Shown piece after piece: positions 36,884-45,569 of a stretch of 64,000 nucleotides of DNA. Position 1 is the stretch's first letter. Every line of letters begins with the position of its first letter. The notes under the pieces were generated by a model. It saw only the letters and a list, made by a program, of their open reading frames with translations. It was not told where the DNA came from and ran no database searches. The stretch comes from JAAZMI01 sp050948785 (GTDB lineage: Bacteria > Bacillota > Dethiobacteria > DTU022 > UBA8154). Made by a program: the position numbers and the translations under genes. Location of the stretch: NCBI GenBank assembly GCA_050948785.1, contig JBMNEM010000004.1, positions 198,365-262,364 on the forward strand, written 5' to 3'.

Positions 36884-36990
36884 TGCAATATAGAGAATAG
36901 TATTGCATAGCAGGAAAGACAGGGAATCGTGTTACCGGGGAAAGACCTGACAGCGAAGGGAATAAGCCAGGTAGCAGAGTCTTTTTTGGT
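36884..36990 (+). ncRNA. Structured leader of the GGDEF/HD-GYP gene, class unknown
   Basis: A perfect hairpin TGCAATA/TATTGCA spans 36884-36907. Then two copies of AAAGAC (36915-36920 and 36941-36946) can each pair with GTCTTT at 36979-36984, which runs into a T stretch. An inner stem ACCTG/CAGGT frames a purine-rich loop. Two competing partners for one terminator arm is the signature of an attenuator or riboswitch. It matches no riboswitch class I can recall with confidence. It ends about 120 bases before the start codon. Confidence 0.5.
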
Positions 36991-37111
36991 AGATATACGC
37001 AGGGCTTAATACACTTTGAAGGCTTATTTATTAGTACATATATGTATCATAATTGTATAATAAAACCTTTAAAATAAGATTTTCGGTAATCGGCTATTGG
37101 AGGATTACAAA

Positions 37112-38987
37112 ATGGATTATATGATCTTGAGCCATATTTTGTACGAACTGACTCTTTCTGTAAGCGGTGAGCAAAAACTGGACAGGCTTGTAAAAAAGGC
37201 CGCATCTGCATTTCTGAAAAAACTGGACTGCACCCATGTCAGTATTTTACAGTATAAAAATAATTGTCTGGAAACTACCTGCGTTATTCCACGGGTAGCC
37301 CTTAAAAATCCCGCTTATTATGAAGCTTATTGATGAATTTGAAAAAAAATTGCTGCAGGATGGGGACAAAAACTTCATCATTTTGAAGAAAGATTTATAT
37401 TACTATGGGTTTCCGCTCCGAAACTTCGGATTGCTTCTATTGGGAAGAAAGGTTCCTATTGAAGAAATGTTTTTAAAAGAGCTCTTACCTATTACCAATA
37501 TACTGGCACAAAACTGTTTTTTTAATCTCGATGCCGCTATAAAACGTCAGGCGATAGAAGCCGAGTTGAAAAAAGAGCGTCATTTACTGCGAGTAATTAT
37601 AGACACCATTCCGGATCTGATTTTTTACAAAGACACAAATGGGGTTTATAAAGCAGCAAATAAAGCCACAGGAAAATTTTTTTCTCTTTTACCAGATGAA
37701 ATAACCGGGCGCACTGACTGGGACATTCATTATCAAGCAGCAAGTAAATACAGGGAAATTGATCGTAAGGTTATGCAATCAGGCCGTGTGCAGCGTTATG
37801 AAGCGTGGTTTAAACGTCATGATGGCCGCCTGGTTCCTTTTGAAACAATGAAAGCTCCTATTTATGATGCGGAAGGCAGATGCATAGGGACAGTTGCTGT
37901 TTCCAGGGATATCACCGAGCGCAAACATTACGAGGAGCAGTTGAAATACTTGAGTGTACACGATCAGCTCACCGGCCTTTACAACCGCAGGTTCTTGGAA
38001 GAAGAGATCGAGCGGCTGGACACGCCGCGACAGTTGCCCATATCCATAATCATGGGCGACCTCAACGGCCTGAAGCTGGCCAACGATGTGTTTGGGCATC
38101 AGGAGGGCGACAGACTGCTCATCAAAGCTACAGAAATCATTAACGGGTGCTGTCGCCAGGAGGACCTTATTGCCCGCTGGGGCGGGGACGAAATCGTTAT
38201 CCTTTTGCCTCAGACCGGCATCAAAACCGCAGAGGAAATCAGCCGGAGGATCAAAGAAAAATGCGATTACGAATCCCGGGAAAACGGGCCCGTACAAATA
38301 AGCATTGCCCTGGGTTATGCAACAAAAAGCAAAGCTACGGAAAACATCTGGCAGGTATTAAAAGAGGCTGAGGACTCTATGTACAGCGATAAGCTTTTGC
38401 ATGCCAAAAGCAATAGAGATGCCATTATATCCTCCCTGAAGGCTGCTCTTTTTGAAAAGAGCATGGAAACGGAAGAACACGCCCAACGATTGAAGGAATT
38501 GTGCAGAAAAATCGGGAAGAGTATGGGCCTGAACCCTCATCAAATGGATGAACTAGAACTTTTGGCGACACTCCATGACATCGGTAAGGTGGCGATTAAA
38601 AAAAGCATATTGATGAAGCCGGGGCCTTTAACCGAGGGAGAATGGGTCCAAATGAAAAAACACCCTGAAATAGGCTACAGGATCGCCCAGGCAGCGCCGG
38701 AATTGTCCTCTATTGCCGAATATATCCTCTCCCACCATGAGCGCTGGGACGGCAAAGGCTATCCCCGGGGGTTAAAAGAGGAAGAAATCCCACTATTATC
38801 TCGAATTTTGGCGGTTGCTGACGCTTTTGATGCTATGACCAATAACAGGACTTACCGAAAGGCAATAGGCCGGGAAGAAGCTCTGGCTGCCATAAAAAGA
38901 AACGCGGGAAAGCAGTTTGACCCGAAAGTAGTAAGTGTTTTTTGTCAATTAAACATTACAGAGCTACCAAGCTGCTACTGGACGTGA
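37112..38987 (+). pseudogene. PAS-GGDEF-HD-GYP cyclic di-GMP enzyme, frameshifted near the N-terminus
   Basis: The ATG at 37112 (MDYMILSHILYELTLSVS) follows GGAGG and encodes a GAF-like segment to 37333. The rest continues in another frame from about 37326. Removing one T from CTT at 37326 joins them (YYEA then IDEFEKKL). Domains: PAS (about 100-215), GGDEF with RWGGDEIVIL and an upstream RQED inhibitory-site candidate, then HD-GYP with LATLHDIGKVAIKK and HHERWDGKGYPRG. It could both make and degrade c-di-GMP. The frameshift spares the catalytic domains; a shorter protein from 37320 is possible. Confidence 0.82.
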
Positions 38988-39034
38988 AATTGGGATAAAC
39001 TGCGGGATTAGGGATGAAAACTTACTTTCTCAAA

Positions 39035-39445
39035 TTAACCCTCCCTCCGCTCACGCACTAACAAAAAGATACCGATAATGATCAGTAGCAGCGGCCCAAA
39101 ATAGTAAAAAAAGGAACCTAAAAATCTGCGGGACAAGAGGAAAACTCCCAGGCCGATCAGTAAAAAACCTGCATTGCGCTGCCTTTTAGACCTCGTCTCC
39201 GGGTCCCACTCGTTTTTTTCTTCATGGTATTCTACAGAGGAGTCAAGTTCTTCGCCTGCAATCTTTTCCTCAGGAATAACTATCCAGGCAATAATATAGG
39301 CCAGAAGCCCACCACCGCCTAAAAACACAGCCAGTACAAATAATATACGCACAATCACGACATCGACATCAAAATATTCGCCCAGGCCACCGGCTACGCC
39401 GGCAATTACTCTGTTTTTCCGGGAACGGTAGACACGATTTTTCAA
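39035..39445 (-). CDS. PspC domain membrane protein
   Basis: 136 residues. The PspC domain is N-terminal: RSRKNRVIAGVAGGLGEYFD and the helix IVRILFVLAVFLGGGGLLAY with WIVIPEE. A linker and two more hydrophobic segments of DUF5668 type follow (FLLIGLGVFLLSRRFLG, LLLIIIGIFLLV). TTG start with GGGGGT ribosome site. Relatives take part in envelope-stress sensing. Confidence 0.88.
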   Translation of the reverse strand: MKNRVYRSRKNRVIAGVAGGLGEYFDVDVVIVRILFVLAVFLGGGGLLAYIIAWIVIPEEKIAGEELDSSVEYHEEKNEWDPETRSKRQRNAGFLLIGLGVFLLSRRFLGSFFYYFGPLLLIIIGIFLLVRERREG

Positions 39446-39584
39446 TACTAACCCCCATTTGTAGGATGTTAATTTAAGGATACAGCTATTATAACAGTTT
39501 TTTCACCTTACAACATCAATCAATTAAAACTAACTTTGGCAGGAAAAGGGAAACTGCTCCGCTCAGGTTCAATATCTACTAATT

Positions 39585-39899
39585 CTAACCGGATTTGATC
39601 ATGGTCAGCATCATTTTAAACTTTTTCACTGCTTTAAGAGCGTGAGGTTCATTAGCCGGCATAATGATCATTTCACCTGCCTGAAGTATATATTTTTCTC
39701 CCGAGATAATAATTTCAACCGTACCATCTATTATATAGACCAAAGCGTCAAATGGTGCCGTGTGTTCGCTCAATCCCTGTCCTTCATCGAAAGCAAATAA
39801 AGTAACTGTTCCCTCTTCTTTTTTTATTACTTCTCTACTAACCACTGACCCACTCTGGTAAGCAACAAAATCAGCTAACTCAATGATCCTTTTTTTCAA
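39585..39899 (-). CDS. Single-domain cupin protein
   Basis: 104 residues with the two cupin motifs: GLSEHTAPFDALVYIIDGTV and EMIIMPANEPHALKAVKKFK. The metal-binding His of motif 1 and the His in EPHAL are present. TTG start behind AAGGA. Such small cupins are usually sensors or isomerase-like; no substrate can be inferred. Confidence 0.82.
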   Translation of the reverse strand: MKKRIIELADFVAYQSGSVVSREVIKKEEGTVTLFAFDEGQGLSEHTAPFDALVYIIDGTVEIIISGEKYILQAGEMIIMPANEPHALKAVKKFKMMLTMIKSG

Positions 39900-40059
39900 T
39901 TTTTTCCTTTCCTTCCATTTTTATACCTCCATTTGTTTTATAACAACACTACTGCAGAGCATTTCGACTATTTCCCGGGAAAAACCCTGGAGCAGCCAAA
40001 GGGACGGTCCTCTTGGCCGCAATCGGCTAAAAAATGTTCTCCCTGAAGTATTGTTATGA

Positions 40060-41824
40060 TCACCTATGCTCTCTGATTACCCGCAAAAATTCTTCCCCGA
40101 ACCTTTCCATTTTAATTTGGCCTACACCCTTGATTTTAAGCATGGAGTCCCTGTCCTGAGGCAGCCACTCGCAAAGCTCATGCAGGGTGCTATCCGGAAA
40201 AACTATGTAGGGAGGCACCCCCTCACGTGCGGCGATTTGCTTGCGCAGCAGGCGCATTTTTTCAAACAGGAGGCTATCTTTCCGGGCTTCTCTTTTTTTA
40301 GGCCGTCTCTGCCATACCTTCTCACTGCCCTTGAGTACTGCTGCTGCTTTCCGCCCCAGCTTCAGCACGGGGTATTCTCCTCCGGTAAAGGCCAGGTAAC
40401 CCTCGGCGGCCAGCAGGTTGATCAGGTCTTTAATGCCCTGCAGCGTGTATTCACTCATCAAACCGTAAGTGGAAAGCCTGTCAAAACGAAGCTGCTGCAC
40501 CTTCTTATTTTTTGAACCCTTCAGAATTTCCGCAATCAGTCCTGCCCCATAACGTCCCCTCACCCGCACCACGCATGAAAGAATTTTCTGGGCTTCCACG
40601 GTAATATCGTTCATTTCACAATCAGTGCTGCAGTTGCCGCAGCGTCCACACTGTGCCGGCGCATCATCTTCCCCAAAGTATTCCAGAATATACCGGCGCA
40701 AACATCTTGTTGTATGGCAATAATCAACAATCGTCTGCAGCTTGTGGTATTCATTTTTTTTCCTGTGTGGCGAATACACTGTCTCCCTGATCATAAACTT
40801 CTGCAGCAGAACATCCTGGGCACCAAACAGGAGGATACACTCCCCCGGATCACCATCACGCCCTGCCCTCCCCGCCTCCTGGTAATATGCTTCCATATTT
40901 TTAGGCATATTATAATGAAGAACATAGCGGACGTTGGATTTATCGATTCCCATGCCAAAAGCATTGGTGGCCACCATGATCAGTACGTGATCATGGATAA
41001 ACGCCTCCTGGCTGGCCTCCCTTTCCCGGTCGCTCATACCGGCATGATACCGGCTGCAGGGATAGTCCTTTTTCCCGCAAAAGTTTAAAAACACTATCCA
41101 CTTCCCGGCGTGTAGCCGCATAAATAATACCGGGTTTCCCCTTATTACTGCGGACATAATCCAGGACAAAATCTTTCTTATTCTCCCCCCGCGCCACTTC
41201 AAAAAAAAGGTTCTCCCGGTCAAACCCGCTTACAAATACCCGCGGAGCCTGAAAATCCAGGAAGTTGATAATATCTTTGCGTATTTCCCCGGTTGCCGTA
41301 GCTGTAAAAGCGCCCAGCACGGGCCTCTGCTGCAGGCCGTCAATAAAATCGGCAATCTTTCTATAGCTTGGCCTGAAATCGTGACCCCATTGGGAAATAC
41401 AGTGGGCCTCATCAACCGCCACAAAAGAAACGCTTAAAGACCGGGCCAGTTCCTGGAAATCCGGCAGTTCCAACCTTTCCGGCGCCACATAAATCAGCTT
41501 GAATCTTCCCTGTCCGGCCTGCTTTAGCCTTTTTGCCACCTCTCTGCGTCGCAATGAACTGTTGATAAAGGTGGCGGGTATGCCAAAAGCAACCATTTCA
41601 TCGACCTGATCCTTCATCAAAGCGATCAGCGGTGAGATAACAAGCGTTACCCCTGTAAACAGCAAGGAGGGTATCTGGTAACATATCGACTTTCCCGCCC
41701 CCGTAGGCATGATCGCCAGTGTGTCGCTGCCTTCCAAAAGACTGCTTATGACTTCAGCCTGTCCCCTTTTAAAAGAGGAATAACCAAAGTATTTTTGGAG
41801 CAGTTCCTGTGCCTGAGCAAACAC
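40060..41824 (-). pseudogene. recQ: RecQ DNA helicase, single frameshift
   Basis: 3'-5' helicase of recombination repair. The first frame (from 41824) has motif I MPTGAGKSICYQIP, the DEAH box VAVDEAHCISQWGHDFRPSY and TATATGEIRKDI. After about 41060 the homologous sequence moves to another frame: SRYHAGMSDREREASQ, ATNAFGMGIDKSNVRYV, zinc/RQC region and C-terminal HRDC (LHELCEWLPQDRDSML). Removing one base from GGG at 41059-41061 restores one protein of about 585 residues. Frameshift or assembly error. Confidence 0.85.
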
Positions 41825-41950
41825 CCGGCAGCCTCCTCCAAATTATGCTGCAGCCTGCAATGATCCGCCAGGCTTTCTTCCTAATAATTTCTCTTTATCA
41901 CCACTTGTTTCCTTCAAAAATAATTGATACATTAATTCCCACTGGGGATA

Positions 41951-41995
41951 AAAAACGAGAGCGCCGCCTGATGAAAAGAGCGGCACTCTCGTTAT
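41951..41995 (-). terminator. Terminator of the symporter operon
   Basis: AACGAGAGCGCCGC (41954-41967) and GCGGCACTCTCGTT (41980-41993) form a 14-pair stem with one mismatch; on the minus strand it is followed by TTTTTT. It may act in both directions. Confidence 0.85.
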
Positions 41996-42032
41996 TCTTT
42001 GACAGGGGGTTAGTCATCCACTCCCGTCCGGC

Positions 42033-43617
42033 CTAAAGTGCTATTTTAAAAGGTCCCCAACGCATTAACAGCATTATCAGTATTAATGACCATAAAACAA
42101 TCAGAGCGATAATAATCCCTATGAACCTGCCATCACGTTTTTCATAACGCATCTCGGGATCACGATGAAAAAGTACAGGCTTGAGTTCATGCCATGCTTT
42201 GATTTCAGCTGTAGTTTTCTCTGTGAACATGCTGAGGGACACAATACACACAAACCCAAACAGCACTCCCCATATGACCGGGTGCGGTTGAAACCACCCA
42301 TATGTGGTCCATCCCAGCACGACGAGCACAGATGCCGGAACGCTTGCCCACATGGTATACTCAGCCGCTTTAGCAGTAACCTCTTTCCCAAAAGAGCCCG
42401 GCAACCAATGACGGGAAATATCCAAATGATAGTATTACACCTGTAACGGTTCCGGCCATGACCATGAACCATGGTCTAAAGGCGGTAATTACTCCACAAA
42501 TGGCAAGCACCGCGATCATAGCATATGATGTTAGTCGCAGGACATCTTTCTCGGAACTTTGGGGGTTAATAATTGATTGGTATATATCCTTGGCAAAGCC
42601 CTGCGCGCAAGTTATTACCTGGGTATTTGCCGTGGTAATACCAGCTGAAAAAGCACCTCCAAGATATAAGCCACCAATCAATGGCGGGAGTACTCCCAGC
42701 GCAATATTTACTGCAACATAATCCACCGGGATTGCGCTCAGATTCAGAAAGTTAACCGCACCGGTAAAAGCCAGCAGTATTGCACTGGCAACCACATATA
42801 TAGCCAGTAAACTGGCGATACCCCCTTTGTATAGCTCCTTAACGTCCTTTACGATTAGCGCACGGTTAAGCAGGTGCGGAGAAGCAGCGGTAATCACCGT
42901 CCAACAAAGATTGTTTGCAATATGATGGGACATGGATAATCCTGATTCTCCGATAGGACGCCAATAACTGGGGCCAGAGTATTTTATTGTCCCCATCAGA
43001 AAATCCGGCCATCCTCCGGCTGCGTAAATCATGTAGAATAGCGTATATACGCTTATACATATGATTATGAAACAGCCTATGGCATCTGTAACTACCACCG
43101 CCCACATCCCGCTAAACAATAGTCCGATAATCAAAAGAACTCCGAATAGCAGGATGCCCCATAAATAAGGTATGCCCAAAACCTCTTCCATCAAGATAGC
43201 TCCACCTTGCAGTTGAACAACTATATATGACAGAAGAGAAACGATAGTACAAAGGACTGCTGCAGATTTTACCCTGTCACTGGCATAGCGGGCCCCGAAA
43301 AACTCCGGTATGGTTGAAAAACCGGCCCTGCGGAACGGGGGACCAATGAAAAACACGAATATGACCATGCCTATAGCCGAGAAATATAACATTGCCGGAA
43401 CAAGGCCCCATTTTGATGCAAGGCCGGCGGCCCCGATGAGGGTCCACATGCTCATGGCGGTTGCTGCAGTGGTACCGGCAAAAAGCCACCAGGAACCGTT
43501 TCTGCCACAGACATAGAAATCATCCAAGCTTGTAATATACCGTTTGCAGTACCAACTAGCCGAAATGGAGATAACCATGATCAGAAGCATGCAACCAAGC
43601 GCTATGGGATTAGACAT
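42033..43617 (-). pseudogene. Sodium/solute symporter (SSS family), frameshifted
   Basis: Secondary transporter with about 13 membrane helices. The first frame (43617 to 42370) carries the core: FYVCGRNGSWWLFAGTTAA, FSTIPEFFGARYASD and GGAFSAGITTANTQVITCA. The C-terminal helices continue in another frame (GKEVTAKAAEYTMWASVPA to the stop at 42033). Removing one base from the four-base run at 42390-42393 gives LFGKEV and one protein of about 527 residues. AGGAGTGG precedes the ATG. A 56-codon membrane protein gene lies just upstream. Substrate unknown; probably an organic acid. Confidence 0.85.
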
Positions 43618-43629
43618 TATAAACCACTC

Positions 43630-43800
43630 CTAACGTTCTTCCGCATGGTTGTTGTTTTCTTCGTTCCGATCCGCTGTTTCCGAAGATTGCGCAACAAGCC
43701 TTCTGAGGAAAATCAAGCACCCCACAATTCCTATAATTCCATAAAAACAAACCCAAAATACCGTATCCCAACCTGGTAGCGCTCCATCCAAACCGGCCAT
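43630..43800 (-). CDS. Tiny membrane protein, symporter accessory candidate
   Basis: 56 residues: MAGLDGALPGWDTVFWVCFY, helix GIIGIVGCLIFLRRL, then a charged tail ending EER. GAGGGTG lies seven bases before the ATG. It ends 12 bases before the symporter start. The same arrangement occurs before the second symporter gene (45382-45501). Small proteins in this position are known in Bacillota as symporter accessory proteins. Confidence 0.72.
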   Translation of the reverse strand: MAGLDGALPGWDTVFWVCFYGIIGIVGCLIFLRRLVAQSSETADRNEENNNHAEER

Positions 43801-43930
43801 AATACTTCACCCTCAATCTCTCATAGTTTCACGTTTATAGTCTATCCTTACTCGCTTCTGTCAGGTCAAGTTTCTGATACTCCTCAAAGCCAAGCTGCAC
43901 CGAAGGAAAGAGCACCGGCAGATAGCCAAC

Positions 43931-45382
43931 TTATAGAACTTCACCCTGGACCTTTGCTTCAGTTTTAAAAAATCGGCTTAGTTTCTCTGGGGGAGTAGCC
44001 GGCGTTAAAAGCGATACAACAACCCCACTTAAACTTCCGAAAATAAAAGCCGGAATTGCCGGGTGTAAAGAGGCTACACCTGGGATAAATGAAGGTTGAC
44101 CTAATAACTGCCAGATGATCGCCAGAGCTGTGGCGACAATCATGGTCGTCATAGCGCCGGCATTATTGTATCTCGGCCACAGAAAGCCAAGTAATATAGG
44201 CGCGGCGATAGCTGATGCATAAATCCCAAAAATATACACTGTCATCATGCCGATGCCCATCGGGTATGAGACAGCCAGCGGTATCACAAGAAGTCCCATA
44301 ACCATGGTTGCAATTCGGGATACCTTGAGAAGAGTCTGATCATCTGCTCCAGGGTTGATCATAGACTTGTAAATATCATTAGCAAAAGACGTTGAACCGG
44401 ACAGAATAATTGAGCTTGCTACAGAGATTCCAGCCCCAAGTATTGCGGCATAGATTACTCCCCCGATAATGGGCGGAAAGAAATCCCTGGTGAGGAACAA
44501 TGTTAGCTGATCAGGAGTGGCCAACTCTGGATAAAAGACACGTCCGCCTACACCCACCGCCACCGAAATGAAGTAGCATACTCCCAGAACAAGTGCGGAA
44601 ACGCCAAACGAGGCGCTCGCCACCCGCACAGACTTGGCGGAAAAACACCGGGCCACGTAAGCGGGCTGCCCGAGATTACCAAATCCCCATGTGATAAAGA
44701 ACGCCACAATCATCATCGGGGAATAGAATCCTTTGAAAAGTTCCGGATTGGCACTATAGACCACATTGTTCATTTTCACAAAACCGCCTGCATGGTACAA
44801 TGTCAATCCAAACAGTAAGAAGAAGGCCGCAACCTTCACAATGGTATGGACGATATCCACAACGGAGTTCGCCATATACCCGCCAAGGGTACACCACAGC
44901 ACGAAAATCACGCACATAATGGTCATGCCAATGGACAGCGGTATGCCCATAGCAATTTCCAGCACCAGGCCTCCGCCAATCGCTGTGGCGGCTGCGTAAA
45001 GTACTGATCCCAACGTGATGATGAGAGAACCCAGTGCACGCGCCGATTTGCCATAACGCCACTCAAAAATGTCAGGTATTGTAACGGCTCCTAATTCGCG
45101 ATATTTTTTTGCCAGCCACAGCGTATAGACCAGCATCGATCCAATCGTCCCACCGTACATCCATAAGCTGCCCCATCCTGACCCGTAGTGAAGCCCGATC
45201 AGACCAAGCAGGCTGGCGGGGCTGATGAATGCCGCAACAAAAGTCGCCACAGTTTGTGCAACCCCCAATGTGCGGCCGCCAACCCAGAAATCCTGCGTAT
45301 CTTTCATGAGTTTGGAACTTAGTATCCCCACAACTACAATTATGCCAAAATATAATATGAGAATTGTGCCGTATAGGGTCAC
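43931..45382 (-). CDS. Sodium/solute symporter (SSS family)
   Basis: 483-residue secondary transporter with about 13 helices. Family features are DFWVGGRTLGVAQTVATFVA, TIPDIFEWRYGKSARAL and AAILGAGISVASSIILSGST. Its GTG start overlaps the TAG of the small upstream gene by one base, and AGGGGGA serves as ribosome site. It shares the operon with an FeS flavoenzyme and a second symporter, so it probably imports the compound handled by that enzyme or its precursor. Confidence 0.92.
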   Translation of the reverse strand: MTLYGTILILYFGIIVVVGILSSKLMKDTQDFWVGGRTLGVAQTVATFVAAFISPASLLGLIGLHYGSGWGSLWMYGGTIGSMLVYTLWLAKKYRELGAVTIPDIFEWRYGKSARALGSLIITLGSVLYAAATAIGGGLVLEIAMGIPLSIGMTIMCVIFVLWCTLGGYMANSVVDIVHTIVKVAAFFLLFGLTLYHAGGFVKMNNVVYSANPELFKGFYSPMMIVAFFITWGFGNLGQPAYVARCFSAKSVRVASASFGVSALVLGVCYFISVAVGVGGRVFYPELATPDQLTLFLTRDFFPPIIGGVIYAAILGAGISVASSIILSGSTSFANDIYKSMINPGADDQTLLKVSRIATMVMGLLVIPLAVSYPMGIGMMTVYIFGIYASAIAAPILLGFLWPRYNNAGAMTTMIVATALAIIWQLLGQPSFIPGVASLHPAIPAFIFGSLSGVVVSLLTPATPPEKLSRFFKTEAKVQGEVL

Positions 45383-45501
45383 TATTGTTTCCCCCTTGTT
45401 TCTCGCTTTTCAGCAAGCCATTGTTTTATTGCTACAATAAGACTGATCAAAGCCATTCCGTAAACAACTACAAACATAAATATCAGGTCGGGTCCAAACA
45501 T
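45382..45501 (-). CDS. Tiny membrane protein, symporter accessory candidate
   Basis: 39 residues: MFGPDLIFMFVVVYGMALIS, LIVAIKQWLAEKRETRGKQ. One membrane helix and a basic tail. GGAGG precedes the ATG by nine bases. It overlaps the symporter start by one base (TAGTG), so the two are translationally coupled. Confidence 0.78.
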   Translation of the reverse strand: MFGPDLIFMFVVVYGMALISLIVAIKQWLAEKRETRGKQ

Positions 45502-45569
45502 GGTTTTTAATCCTCCTTGGGAAGCGGCCCGGAGAAACGGGCCGCTTCTCTTAATCTTAATGGATAAGA

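Noticed and set aside
36905..36990. c-di-GMP-I, cobalamin, glycine, ZTP or SRP RNA assignment of the plus-strand leader
   Set aside because: Short resemblances such as TTACCGGGGAA and GCGAAGGG do not extend to the conserved cores of those classes.
43610..43816. 68-codon minus-strand frame upstream of the symporter
   Set aside because: The neighbouring frame (43630-43800) has the good ribosome site and membrane-protein character; this one is its shadow.
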